A DNA stretch of 64,000 nt from Cohaesibacter gelatinilyticus (GCF_900215605.1 NZ_OBEL01000001.1:992001-1056000), one strand, 5' to 3'. Positions 44,601 to 53,352 are shown, counted from the first letter of the stretch. Notes: generated by a model from the sequence alone, not told the origin. Translations and numbers: made by a program.

Positions 44601-44990
44601 TTATTCCTTAGCAAGCTGTGGAGCGGGGGGCTTGCGTGATGCAATAATCAACCCGCCACCAACCAATAAGAAAAACGCACCGACATAAGTAAAGATCGCC
44701 GAGTAGCCGCCAATGGGGCAAGATCGCGAACCAAACCGCGATACCAAGCAAGTGGCATGCTGCGTTTGGACCTCACGGCGTTGCATGACATAAACCCGAT
44801 AGCTTCCTGGATTGCGGCGTTTGAGTTGCACACCAAAATGCGTCTGAGGACGACTATATTGCTTGGCCCATTTCTTCCATTCCTGCTCAGAAATAATATC
44901 AGGAGCAGTCCAGTAAACAGAAATGAGTGAGAGAGCGAGGATAATCGCGCCAGCAGCAGCGATGATTTTACCAAACACTGGAATATTCAT
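44601..44990 (-). CDS. small membrane protein of unknown function
   Basis: A 129-residue protein with an N-terminal helix (about residues 8-28) and a C-terminal helix (about 97-118) around a basic extracytoplasmic loop with two cysteines (ATCLVSRFGSRSCPIGG). This is a DUF-type layout with no assigned family. It begins just inside an inverted-repeat site (44993-45007) that may be an operator. It is divergent from the resolvase-like gene. Role unknown. Confidence 0.5.
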   Translation of the reverse strand: MNIPVFGKIIAAAGAIILALSLISVYWTAPDIISEQEWKKWAKQYSRPQTHFGVQLKRRNPGSYRVYVMQRREVQTQHATCLVSRFGSRSCPIGGYSAIFTYVGAFFLLVGGGLIIASRKPPAPQLAKE

Positions 44991-44992
44991 GA

Positions 44993-45127
44993 AAAAGGGT
45001 TCCCTTTCTCAGTATAGCAAATTTGTACCCTTCCTGTTCTTGAATTTGGCAGAAAACCTTGATTCAATAAGGTCTACATTCATCCGCAAATTCACTGTCA
45101 CAGACGCTTTCAAAAGGGAACCCTTTT
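44993..45127. promoter_or_regulatory. pair of inverted repeat sites between divergent genes
   Basis: AAAAGGGTTCCCTTT at 44993-45007 and its reverse complement, AAAGGGAACCCTTTT, at 45113-45127. Each copy is itself an interrupted near-palindrome (AAAGGG..CCCTTT). They bracket about 105 bp between the membrane protein gene (minus) and the resolvase-like gene (plus), as expected for an operator pair or recombination sites. Confidence 0.55.
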
Positions 45128-45188
45128 GAGCATGCATTTGCATGGGTATGAAATTTTATAAATCGCTGTAACTGTGGGAGTTTTTGGT

Positions 45189-45662
45189 ATGGGTGCGAAG
45201 CAATCATTACAACCAAAACAGGGGCAAAAAGTTGGGTATGTTCGGGTTTCTGACGAAGATCAGAGCGAAAATCTACAAATAGACGCCCTGAAAGCGGCGG
45301 GATGCGATGTGATCTATGGTGATCACGGTGTGTCGGGCGCAATCCCTCATCGCAAGGGATTGGAGGAAATGCTCGCCAGTCTTGAAGATGGAGACACACT
45401 TGTGGTCTGGAAACTGGATAGGCTTGGGCGCTCCACCATTCACTTGCTGCAATTGCTGGATGATCTTCGCAAGCGCGGTGTTGATTTCCAAGCCATCACC
45501 CAAGGCATCGACACAACAACGGCAGTGGGGCGCATGCTCTATGGGCAACTTGCCGTATTTGCTGAATTCGAACGTGAACAAATATCCGAACGCACCAAAG
45601 CAGGCATGAAAGCCGCCAAAAAACGCGGCATCCACATCGGAAGACCGAGAAAAGCAAGCTGA
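45189..45662 (+). CDS. short serine resolvase without a helix-turn-helix
   Basis: Small serine recombinase of the resolvase/invertase type, 157 residues. The catalytic domain is complete: GYVRVSDEDQSENLQ (nucleophile Ser), KLDRLGRSTIHLLQLLDDL, and the long E-helix region FAEFEREQISERTKAGMKAAKKRG. It stops at HIGRPRKAS, where resolvases normally continue with a 40-45 residue helix-turn-helix, so the DNA-binding domain is missing. It may be a natural short form, a truncation, or rely on a partner. ATG at 45189 chosen; 45174 is an alternative. Confidence 0.85.
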   Translation: MGAKQSLQPKQGQKVGYVRVSDEDQSENLQIDALKAAGCDVIYGDHGVSGAIPHRKGLEEMLASLEDGDTLVVWKLDRLGRSTIHLLQLLDDLRKRGVDFQAITQGIDTTTAVGRMLYGQLAVFAEFEREQISERTKAGMKAAKKRGIHIGRPRKAS

Positions 45663-45932
45663 AACTGTACCTCTAATAGCGCAGTATGGACAAACTAGAT
45701 CTATGTTGTAGATGTAAAAGGAATCAATATCTGAAGATAATAGTTATTGTGAAAAAAATGGCCTTTGCAACCGTAGTGTGTCCTATGTTTTTCGGCTTTT
45801 TTGTTCTGAAACGAGGCTGTCACCATACTGATTTGTTTTAATAATTACAGCAAGTGCTCTCCTTTAAAAAAACGCGTGCATTCAATTATAAAAAATGCTT
45901 TTCTCTCGAAGTACAACTAAAAGGCGATTTCC
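45663..45932 (+). promoter_or_regulatory. A+T-rich region upstream of the SIR2-HerA pair
   Basis: About 270 bp rich in A+T with no gene. It probably holds the promoter of the SIR2-HerA operon. No operator or repeat was recognised. Confidence 0.35.
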
Positions 45933-47048
45933 GTGTCAAAAATAAATAAGTCAGAGATCTATGAAAAAAATTTGAATTTCTTGCTTGGTTCAGGTGCTTC
46001 TTTTGGCTTATTGCCAACTCTTGCTTTAGAAGTGAAACAACACGGAACTGAAGATGCCCACACCGTCGAAACTTTGGCTACCAAGTTCGCAGGAAATGAT
46101 GATTTCAAAGCACATCTTTTCTCTTGGTACGTTCGCAACGTCATTCTTCCAGCAGCTCAATACAATCCTGATTTGTCATTTTTAAATACCGATAAACAAA
46201 GCAAGGCGATTGAAAATTACCGTCAATTCGTCGAAACGGTTTTGAAGATACTCAGCAAGAAAAGCCATAAGAAGCGAGTTAATGTATTCACGACCAACTA
46301 TGACGGGATGGTTGCACATACTGCCGAGGCTCTTCTAAGGCTTGGTTCGTATGATTTTCATCTGAATGACGGGACTGACGGATTTGTTAAGCGCACTTTG
46401 AATGCACGGAACTTTGGGAGATATTTTCAAGATCACGGGGTTTTCGATCGCCATTCCAAGAGCGTTCCCCAAATAAATCTGATTGAGATGCATGGGAGCG
46501 TTTACTGGTATAAAGATGGTGAAAAAATCGAAGTATCTTATGATTTGAATCGTGCAAAAAAGCGAATTGAGGACGTTCCTCTAAGAGAGGATCATGATTT
46601 TTTTGCGATCTTATCGGATGAAACAAAGACCGACGAGGATCTCAATCCCCCATCAGGCCCAACTGGTACGGAAAATGAAGCATTTCAAAATGCGTATAAT
46701 GCTCTTCCAATTGTGAACCCAACAAAATGGAAATTCCACGAGACAGTTTTCGAGGAACATTATTACCAGATGTTGCGGCTTCTGAGCTACGAGCTAGAGA
46801 AGCCTGACACCGTATTCATCGCATTTGGGTTCTCATTCGCGGATGAGCATATCCTGAACCTAGTAAAGCGTTCGCTTTCGAACCCCTCCCTTCATATGTA
46901 CGTTTGCTGCTTTGACGACAACGAGAAGCATTCAATGGAACAAAAATTTCTTGGCTTTGCAAATGTTGAGTTGATTCGGGTAGATGGGTTCCTTGACTTT
47001 ACAGCATTCAATGATGAAGTCTTCACAACCAAGCCAACGAGTGCATAG
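45933..47048 (+). CDS. SIR2-domain defence protein
   Basis: SIR2-like effector of 371 residues, probably an NAD+ hydrolase triggered by phage infection. SIR2 landmarks: NFLLGSGASFG (residues 15-25, NAD-binding loop), VFTTNYDGMV (Asn in TTNYD, 120-124), and the HGS motif in IEMHGSVYWY (187-189). The C-terminal part contains VFIAFGFSFADEHI, the conserved SIR2_2 element. The GTG at 45933 follows AAGGCG. The next gene (HerA-like ATPase) starts two bases after its stop, giving the SIR2-HerA arrangement known from phage defence systems that deplete NAD+. Confidence 0.88.
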   Translation: MSKINKSEIYEKNLNFLLGSGASFGLLPTLALEVKQHGTEDAHTVETLATKFAGNDDFKAHLFSWYVRNVILPAAQYNPDLSFLNTDKQSKAIENYRQFVETVLKILSKKSHKKRVNVFTTNYDGMVAHTAEALLRLGSYDFHLNDGTDGFVKRTLNARNFGRYFQDHGVFDRHSKSVPQINLIEMHGSVYWYKDGEKIEVSYDLNRAKKRIEDVPLREDHDFFAILSDETKTDEDLNPPSGPTGTENEAFQNAYNALPIVNPTKWKFHETVFEEHYYQMLRLLSYELEKPDTVFIAFGFSFADEHILNLVKRSLSNPSLHMYVCCFDDNEKHSMEQKFLGFANVELIRVDGFLDFTAFNDEVFTTKPTSA

Positions 47049-47050
47049 CC

Positions 47051-48847
47051 ATGAGTATTCAAATTGGCGAAGTCGTAGCGGTAATGGGTGTCGAAGTTTC
47101 TGTCAGAGCCTTCGAGAACTCAAACCATGAGACACACTTTTTCAATGGCAAGAAGTTCAAAGGCATCTCAATCCGCGAGTTCGTATCTATTTCGCACGGC
47201 TTCCGCGAAATTGTCTGTACCGTTGAAGGTGAATACTTGGACGAGCAAAACTACGAACTTGAGGCAAGCGAGAAGTTATTTACTCGAAAGTTAAAGCTGC
47301 GGCCTATTGGGTATTTTGAGGATGACAAGTTTAAGGACGGGATCAAGTATCTACCTAAGATCGGTGATATTGCTCGACTTCTATCTGAACAACAGGTTGG
47401 CAGCATTTTTGAGAGCAAATCGACGGGCGGATATGTAATTGGCAAACTCTTGAAGGAAGACTTGCCTGTATCCCTCCCTTGGCAAAAGCTATTCAATTCG
47501 CATCTGGGTATTTTCGGTAATACAGGCAGCGGAAAGTCGAACACGTTGACGAAGCTGTTTACAGTGCTCTTCGACAACAAGCTCCAAAGTATCGGAAACA
47601 CCAGCAAGTTTGTGGTCCTCGATTTCAATGGTGAATATACAGGAGAACAAATTGTTGGAGTTGACCACAAGAAGGTTGTCCGGCTGAATACCCGCAATAC
47701 CGTAGGAGACCGATTTACGATCCGCGACGATGAGTTTTGGGACGCAGAAACACTTGGTATTCTATTTCAAGCTACGGCGAACACCCAGAAACCATTTCTG
47801 CGACGCGTCACTTCAGGTCGCAAGACATTCTTGGAGTTACCGAATAGTCTTACCCGGTTTGCACAAGCAACTTTGAGGCGCGTACTTCGCTCAACGGATC
47901 CTAGCGCTGAAGCCCTTGAACAAATCAAGGCTCTTGTTAGTAATCTTCCCAATGCTAGTGATCTAGCTGAGATAGTTGGCTCTGTTGGGTTGCGAAGCAC
48001 GGCTAACGCGCACAGTTTTCATGTTGGTGTGCCTCCGACATGGCAGTTTTTGGCTGACGAAAACGGCTATTTTGAAGAGCAATTTGAACCATTAATTGCG
48101 GCCCTTGATCTGTCTGACCTTTCTGGGTTTTCTGAATTGCAAGTCCGCGCAGGCCTGCAGATCATTCGAGATGTCCTATCCGGCTCCGCGCAATACGAAC
48201 ATATTCAACCGCTCCTGCGGAGAGTGGACGCCCTGAAAGAAGAATTTTCGAGGGTCATTTCTGTTGGAGATATTGGCGACGATATTGATAAGCTCGTGAC
48301 CGTGATTTCTCTGCGTGAGTGCAAACAGGACGTGAAGAAAATACTGCCTATTCTCATCGCAAAACACTTCTATGAGCAGCATAGACGCGCAGTCGCAAGT
48401 CCACCTACGACTACTCTGCATTTGATTGTTGATGAAGCACACAACATACTCTCCCAGCAGTCAAATCGAGAAGCTGAAAGCTGGAAAGACTATCGCCTAG
48501 AGCTGTTCGAAGAGATTATTAAAGAGGGTCGGAAGTTTGGTGTATTCCTTACGCTTGCAAGTCAAAGACCTGCAGATATTTCACCAACCGTGGTCTCGCA
48601 ATTGCACAACTATTTCATTCATCGTCTTGTGAATGACAGAGACCTTGCGCTTTTGGAAAACACGATTTCGACACTAGACAGTCTTTCTCGCGGACAGATA
48701 CCAACGCTGCCTCAAGGGGCTTGTGTGGTCACAGGAACCAGTTTTGATATTCCAATGCTTATGCAGGTCGATAAGCTTCCTGCAGAACGTGAACCCGATA
48801 GTAGCGATGTAGACCTGAGCGATCTATGGGGGGATGGAACTGACTGA
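47051..48847 (+). CDS. HerA-like ATPase (DUF87) of SIR2-HerA
   Basis: FtsK/HerA-family hexameric ATPase of 598 residues. An N-terminal HAS-barrel-like beta domain (residues 1-130) precedes Walker A IFGNTGSGKSNT (155-165). Walker B is LHLIVDEAHNIL (DEAH 461-464), followed by the HerA arginine/sensor region FLTLASQRPADISPTVVSQLHNYFIHRLVND. It forms an operon with the SIR2 gene (two-base gap). In SIR2-HerA systems the ATPase ring assembles with SIR2 into a large complex; the same is inferred here. Confidence 0.88.
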   Translation: MSIQIGEVVAVMGVEVSVRAFENSNHETHFFNGKKFKGISIREFVSISHGFREIVCTVEGEYLDEQNYELEASEKLFTRKLKLRPIGYFEDDKFKDGIKYLPKIGDIARLLSEQQVGSIFESKSTGGYVIGKLLKEDLPVSLPWQKLFNSHLGIFGNTGSGKSNTLTKLFTVLFDNKLQSIGNTSKFVVLDFNGEYTGEQIVGVDHKKVVRLNTRNTVGDRFTIRDDEFWDAETLGILFQATANTQKPFLRRVTSGRKTFLELPNSLTRFAQATLRRVLRSTDPSAEALEQIKALVSNLPNASDLAEIVGSVGLRSTANAHSFHVGVPPTWQFLADENGYFEEQFEPLIAALDLSDLSGFSELQVRAGLQIIRDVLSGSAQYEHIQPLLRRVDALKEEFSRVISVGDIGDDIDKLVTVISLRECKQDVKKILPILIAKHFYEQHRRAVASPPTTTLHLIVDEAHNILSQQSNREAESWKDYRLELFEEIIKEGRKFGVFLTLASQRPADISPTVVSQLHNYFIHRLVNDRDLALLENTISTLDSLSRGQIPTLPQGACVVTGTSFDIPMLMQVDKLPAEREPDSSDVDLSDLWGDGTD

Positions 48848-49276
48848 ATAGGCTTTGATCAGCTTAACGTGGATATGCCAATGTGCCGATGGATTGCAAA
48901 GGAAAGCTGAAACCTCTTTGCTCTCGATGAAATCGTCATGGGGGTATCGGGGGAGCAGGAACGCTCCTCTGATTGGTGCTCAAAAGACCAATCGTTTGTG
49001 CATGGTTCGGTGCAGGTGGAGAGGCATATCTCCAAGTCCTGTGAGAGATCAAACAGCGATATGTTTGAATGGATCAGATTGGGTTCAATACCCATTTCTG
49101 ATCCACAACGTGAGGGATAAAACGGGAGAGTGTAACGTCTCCCTTTTCAAGATCGTATGGTACTACCATACACATCTTGCGATCAGCGTTAGTGAGTGAG
49201 GCACGGATGAAGTAACTCCTCGGGCGGTCAAATCGACTTGAGCAATAGAAGTCCAGATGACACTTCAACTTACAAG
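48848..49276. other. 430-bp region without a supported gene
   Basis: Between the ends of herA (plus) and the GHKL-nuclease gene (minus). Open frames on both strands are short and lack start signals. A stem GGGAGA / TCTCCC with TTTT on the right (49124-49147) may be a terminator for the converging genes. No transposase or repeat could be identified. Confidence 0.35.
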
Positions 49277-51034
49277 CTATTTGAGGGTGTTAAGAAGCCA
49301 ATCGATTTCATTTCGAGCGGTGGAGATCAAGCTATTATATGAGTGGATCGAAATATTGGGATTGAGGCTGTCAGGAGATATTATGGGATCTCTTCCTTTG
49401 CCAACAACCATAATTTCAAACGCTGCTGTTGAATCAAGCTGACATGCTAGTTCGTCTACATAACGCTGAGCTTGATTGACTTCATCTCGTCCAATTATTT
49501 TACTTGGACGTTTAAACTCAATCAATAAATAGCGACCGTTAAAGCCCTGCGTCAGAAGAAGGTCTGGTCGTCTGCTGGCGTTTTTACCTGAATACGCTTT
49601 GTCACAAAACCTGCGAACAATTGTGCTTAGGGACGTATTAGAAGCCATCAGAGAATAGCGCGATCCGAATACCCATAGGTTTGAATCTAAAGCTTTGTGC
49701 ATTGTGTCTTCGAGCGTGTCAGGGTTGAATGCTAACTGGTCTAAGTAATCCAAAAACTCCGTACGGCGGCGTGCTTGAGAATGTATGTGGGACATTTCCA
49801 ATAAGCCAAATTCACTGAGAGCTTCAGCAAAATGCTGTACCTCACCATTGCTGGCTTCATTAATTTTGTCTAAGACTTCCCAATATCCGTCAAACTCCAT
49901 CGCATCCAGTGCGACATAGGCGATCACTTGAGCACGCTCATCGCTTTCTGAGTAGTACTTCATAAGAATTTTATTGAGCGCTTTTTCGGCGTATTTACGG
50001 CGATGTTCAGGAAGATTTTCAAGCCGCTTATTAATTTGTTTTTGAAGTCGAGCTTTTTGGAGGTTTAGCTGATTGCTGTGCGTTTCTTTAAGCTTGGATT
50101 TAATTTCGTTTCTCAAAAATTCGCACAGTTCTTCATAAGCTTTGCTGCTTTCATTGACGCCTCCCCAGTCTGCTGTAACCATACCTTCCGTATCGGGAAC
50201 AGAAATCTCGCCTGTTAAATTTTTGAGAAGCTTGGGCGGAATTTCTTCGTCGTTTTCCAATCCGTAAAACGAGGGTGCGCCAACAATTTTTCCGTCAACT
50301 CTTAAGCTAATTCCAGCAGTTTTAGGTTTGGATTTTGAATGCGCAATAGTGAAATGTAAGCTTACATCACCCGCATTCTTCAAGTTCTTCTGTTTTTTGA
50401 CATTATGGCCTGGTAAATCCGAAATACTCAGTAGATCACCATTAACGTGAATTTGGAAAAGCCTCTCCTGTCCATATTCCCTAAACAAAAGCTCTTTGAG
50501 TTTTTCTGCTGTTGGATAGTTTAGATTTTGGTCAAGATCCCGTAGTTCCACAAGGGATCCTGCTTCCTCGCCATTAGACGCTTCAACCTGCAAGTCTAAA
50601 GGTATTTTTTCCAGATCATTATCAGCTTCAAGAATTACTTTCTTATCAAGGTCTAATGTGCATTTGCTGCTGCCATTATTCGATATGATTTTCATTTTTG
50701 AGGCCAGTGTCAGTCCCGCAAACTTTCCAATACCTTTGCGCCCCTTAACTTTCCTTTTGAGTCTTGCAGTAATTTCACCTGATCTGCGCCGCTTATCGCT
50801 TGCAATATCTAGATAGTTCTTCTCGATTTGCTGATCACTCATTCCAACACCATCGTCCTTTACAACAATTGGAGCTGTTACAAGAGCTGACGGTACTTCA
50901 ATCCAGACATTTAGTGCGTCAGCATCCCACGCATTGTCTACGAGTTCTTTGAGTGCGGCTTCACTTGAGCGATACGTTTCACCCAAGAGACGTGTCAAAC
51001 GTGGATTGACTAGGAAATGAGCAGTTTTTTTCAT
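49277..51034 (-). CDS. GHKL ATPase fused to a Shedu-like PD-(D/E)XK nuclease
   Basis: A 585-residue two-domain protein. The N-terminal HSP90/MutL/MORC-type GHKL ATPase has the N-box KELVDNAWDADA (Glu 30, Asp 33, Asn 34), the DDGVGM box (60-65) and the KGRKGIGKFAGL lid (98-108). A helical transducer-like middle follows (305-430). The C-terminal 130 residues look like a DUF4263/Shedu nuclease: RRPDLLL (Asp 491), YLLIEFKRPS (Glu 506, Lys 508) and QAQRYVDEL (Gln 522). It probably cuts nucleic acid under control of ATP-driven dimerisation. It is divergent from a metallopeptidase gene. Start taken at the ATG at 51034. The domain calls are by motif; the pairing is the odd feature. Confidence 0.75.
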   Translation of the reverse strand: MKKTAHFLVNPRLTRLLGETYRSSEAALKELVDNAWDADALNVWIEVPSALVTAPIVVKDDGVGMSDQQIEKNYLDIASDKRRRSGEITARLKRKVKGRKGIGKFAGLTLASKMKIISNNGSSKCTLDLDKKVILEADNDLEKIPLDLQVEASNGEEAGSLVELRDLDQNLNYPTAEKLKELLFREYGQERLFQIHVNGDLLSISDLPGHNVKKQKNLKNAGDVSLHFTIAHSKSKPKTAGISLRVDGKIVGAPSFYGLENDEEIPPKLLKNLTGEISVPDTEGMVTADWGGVNESSKAYEELCEFLRNEIKSKLKETHSNQLNLQKARLQKQINKRLENLPEHRRKYAEKALNKILMKYYSESDERAQVIAYVALDAMEFDGYWEVLDKINEASNGEVQHFAEALSEFGLLEMSHIHSQARRRTEFLDYLDQLAFNPDTLEDTMHKALDSNLWVFGSRYSLMASNTSLSTIVRRFCDKAYSGKNASRRPDLLLTQGFNGRYLLIEFKRPSKIIGRDEVNQAQRYVDELACQLDSTAAFEIMVVGKGRDPIISPDSLNPNISIHSYNSLISTARNEIDWLLNTLK

Positions 51035-51109
51035 ACGCAAAAGAGTATCATAGGTTGAAATTGAATCAACTTAAACCACTGCGAAAAACTTGTGAAATTT
51101 GAGATATTA

Positions 51110-52024
51110 ATGGATCTTCAGAATATCAAATTTGATCTTGAGTACATTAAAATTGATTGGGTCTCTAGGCAGGGAAACTCTCACGTTTTTGAAGACGTGT
51201 ATGGGAACTTACATGTCGAAATATGCTCAAGTATTTTTGAAAGAGCTATCCTCCTTTCACGTTCCTTGGCACTGTGCCCGCGCGATAAAAATACAAAGTC
51301 AAATTTTAATGGGTTTGACGTCAGGGCGTGTCTCGACTGGGTCATCCTTCACGAGCTTCAACATTGGAAACTGGGGCATTTTGAGTTGTTGAATGGTGTT
51401 CCAACATTGCATTTGATATCTCGTTCTAAGCGCAGCTCCAATCCGATCAATAGCATGCCTAAAGAGCTATGGCACAAGGTCGAACCGTGCCTTGAATTAC
51501 AAGCTGATCACGATGCGATTGACTTCATGTTGGATAGATATTCGACTGATGGCTGGCAGGGAATCCGCACTAAAGCCACTAGCATTGCGGCAGCAATGGT
51601 CTTGATTGAGAAAATTGATACAGAGAATGGGATCAAGCACTCAACCCATCCCAAAGCAGCAACGCGGATTTTTCAACTTCTGGGCCATCTAACGGAAATG
51701 TGGTCAATCCCCGCCCATATCATTGCACGAAATCGCAACTTAAAAGAGGTTTCAGAAGGTGATCTGCCTTCTAAAGAGGAACAACAAGCATTCGGCAAAG
51801 AAGTGATCCTGCCTGCATTTTGGGATGCAGTTGCTCTAGCAGAAATTGCGGATGCCAAAACCATTGTCGCTGATTTAGGCTCACCAGAAGATTTCTTTGC
51901 TGATATCTCATGCGCAAAACTTGGGCGATTGACAGATCTTCAAACGACTGGTGCGAAAGAATGGGCAGATTTAAAAAATACAAATGCAGCCATTCTCAAT
52001 CTTCTTGATTACTCTTCATTCTGA
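51110..52024 (+). CDS. putative zinc metallopeptidase (HExxH)
   Basis: A 304-residue protein with a gluzincin-type active site: ILHELQHWKLGH (HExxH at 81-85) and a downstream CLELQADHDAIDF whose ELQAD (Glu 129, Asp 133) would supply the third zinc ligand, as in M48-like enzymes. No signal peptide or membrane helix, so it acts in the cytoplasm. It is divergent from the GHKL-nuclease gene (75 bp apart) and overlaps the convergent HEPN-like gene by 16 bp. In defence systems such peptidases often activate or remove a partner protein. The ATG at 51110 is preferred; a GTG at 51092 is possible. Confidence 0.65.
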   Translation: MDLQNIKFDLEYIKIDWVSRQGNSHVFEDVYGNLHVEICSSIFERAILLSRSLALCPRDKNTKSNFNGFDVRACLDWVILHELQHWKLGHFELLNGVPTLHLISRSKRSSNPINSMPKELWHKVEPCLELQADHDAIDFMLDRYSTDGWQGIRTKATSIAAAMVLIEKIDTENGIKHSTHPKAATRIFQLLGHLTEMWSIPAHIIARNRNLKEVSEGDLPSKEEQQAFGKEVILPAFWDAVALAEIADAKTIVADLGSPEDFFADISCAKLGRLTDLQTTGAKEWADLKNTNAAILNLLDYSSF

Positions 52025-52557
52025 GAATTTTGCATCTTGTTTACTTGGGCGCGACAATTGATGAATAGAGATTCTGTCAGCTCTTTGGTGATATCAAGCT
52101 GATTTAATGCGTCATTAGGGCCGAGTAATAATGCTCCGTCTTTGTGACTGACAAAATTACGAAGTTGCCGAGATGCATTCCAGCGCCTTGCTTCATCGTC
52201 ATTAATCAAACCCTCTTCATGCGCCCACGTTTGCAGATCAGCATATCTTTTCTTGAGCAGGGATTGGGGTGGTTTTGCTTCCTTTATGGCTTCTCTGAAT
52301 GCACTCTCTCCAAATCTAAAAAGCTCTTCTTTGCCAAGAGTAAACAACGGGTAGTGATAGCATCCATAGACCATGCAAGCCTGAGCGCGCTCAAACATTT
52401 CTTGTAGGAATGGCGGGAGGTTAATATCGATTGAAACTGCTAAAATCAACTTGATCCAATCATTGGTTGAGTGTGTGCCGCCACCAAGACCGTTTATATT
52501 CCAAGCATCTAGGCGTGTATCTCGATCAAGGTGGTTTTCTAATGTAAGTTTTGTCAA
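52009..52557 (-). CDS. HEPN-like protein with an RNFVSH motif
   Basis: A 182-residue, mostly helical protein. Residues 125-140 read RRWNASRQLRNFVSHKD, containing R-N-F-V-S-H (Rx4H, Arg 133, His 138), the catalytic signature of HEPN RNases and of the helix-pair proteins used in abortive infection and toxin-antitoxin modules. The middle (MFERAQACMVYGCYHYPLFTLG) is helical. Convergent with the metallopeptidase gene, overlapping by 16 bp. The start is a TTG at 52557, uncertain. HEPN is inferred from the motif only; some RNxxxH proteins of this kind are not RNases. Confidence 0.5.
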   Translation of the reverse strand: MTKLTLENHLDRDTRLDAWNINGLGGGTHSTNDWIKLILAVSIDINLPPFLQEMFERAQACMVYGCYHYPLFTLGKEELFRFGESAFREAIKEAKPPQSLLKKRYADLQTWAHEEGLINDDEARRWNASRQLRNFVSHKDGALLLGPNDALNQLDITKELTESLFINCRAQVNKMQNSQNEE

Positions 52558-52620
52558 AACGTGGTCATTTCTAATTCAATTGTCCTAATTAGGATCTCAG
52601 ATTCGCTTGTAAAATTGATA

Positions 52621-53352
52621 TCAAGTAACAAACTTAACTTGTGTCACGTGTATTGCTACGACTCTTTCGCATGATGGGGGTAGGTCTTGTGTCGGGAGCC
52701 TTGAGCAATCATCTGCAATGCAAATGATGAATTGATGGTGTCCCGCATCCTCTGTTTCCGATAATACTTCTGGCCGCCCTGTCTCATCAATGGGAAGAAA
52801 CTGCTCTCCCAAATTGATCTTGATGCTTGGTTCATCATTCAGACCAAGAGGCAGAGGATGGGTTTTGCCTTTGTATCGCTGGAAAGCCACAGCATAGCCA
52901 TCGATATCACTGTCGAGGTGAAAACAGAATTCTTCTCCTAACCTCAGCGTTTCTTCTGGCTTTGGTTGCCGTCTCGGTCTTTGTACGAGGTTCATGGATT
53001 TGTCAAAACGAGCAATTCGCAATGTACCTTGAATCGCATAATCTTTCAGATAATCACCCCATGCATCTGTATGCTGCCACGTAAAGAGAGACGGTGCGAT
53101 TGTGCTGGCATTAGCAGCGTGATTTTCGCTTATCCAAGCATGAATAAGCTTGGCATATGAACGCCGAATTTTCCCACGCCGAAAGGTCGAAATATAATCC
53201 GTTCCCATGAGAACTTTGCGACCAAGCGCAGCGTCCATGATCTCTTCAACGCTTGTATCACAAGCATCTGCGACTGCTCTGGTTGCGATATAGAGTATCT
53301 TTCTTTGCTCTTCGGTTGTCTGCAACCAGTCGATTTCACTGACATATGTCAT
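52621..53352 (-). CDS. hypothetical protein, possible HTH plus DUF4384-like domain
   Basis: A 243-residue protein. The N-terminal 75 residues are helical and basic (ILYIATRAVADACDTSVEEIMDAALGRKV...FRRGKIRRSYAKLIHAWISENH) and may bind nucleic acid. The middle (LRLGEEFCFHLDSDIDGYAVAFQRYKGKTHPLPLG) resembles the DUF4384 pattern seen in peptidase- or kinase-associated defence proteins, but the match is loose. It lies upstream of the HEPN-like gene in the same direction, 63 bp away, so the two may be one unit. No function is claimed. Confidence 0.45.
   Translation of the reverse strand: MTYVSEIDWLQTTEEQRKILYIATRAVADACDTSVEEIMDAALGRKVLMGTDYISTFRRGKIRRSYAKLIHAWISENHAANASTIAPSLFTWQHTDAWGDYLKDYAIQGTLRIARFDKSMNLVQRPRRQPKPEETLRLGEEFCFHLDSDIDGYAVAFQRYKGKTHPLPLGLNDEPSIKINLGEQFLPIDETGRPEVLSETEDAGHHQFIICIADDCSRLPTQDLPPSCERVVAIHVTQVKFVT

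Noticed and set aside
48855-49199. 114-codon plus-strand frame after herA
   Set aside because: No ribosome-binding site, odd composition (Trp, Cys rich), and a competing frame on the other strand; no domain seen.
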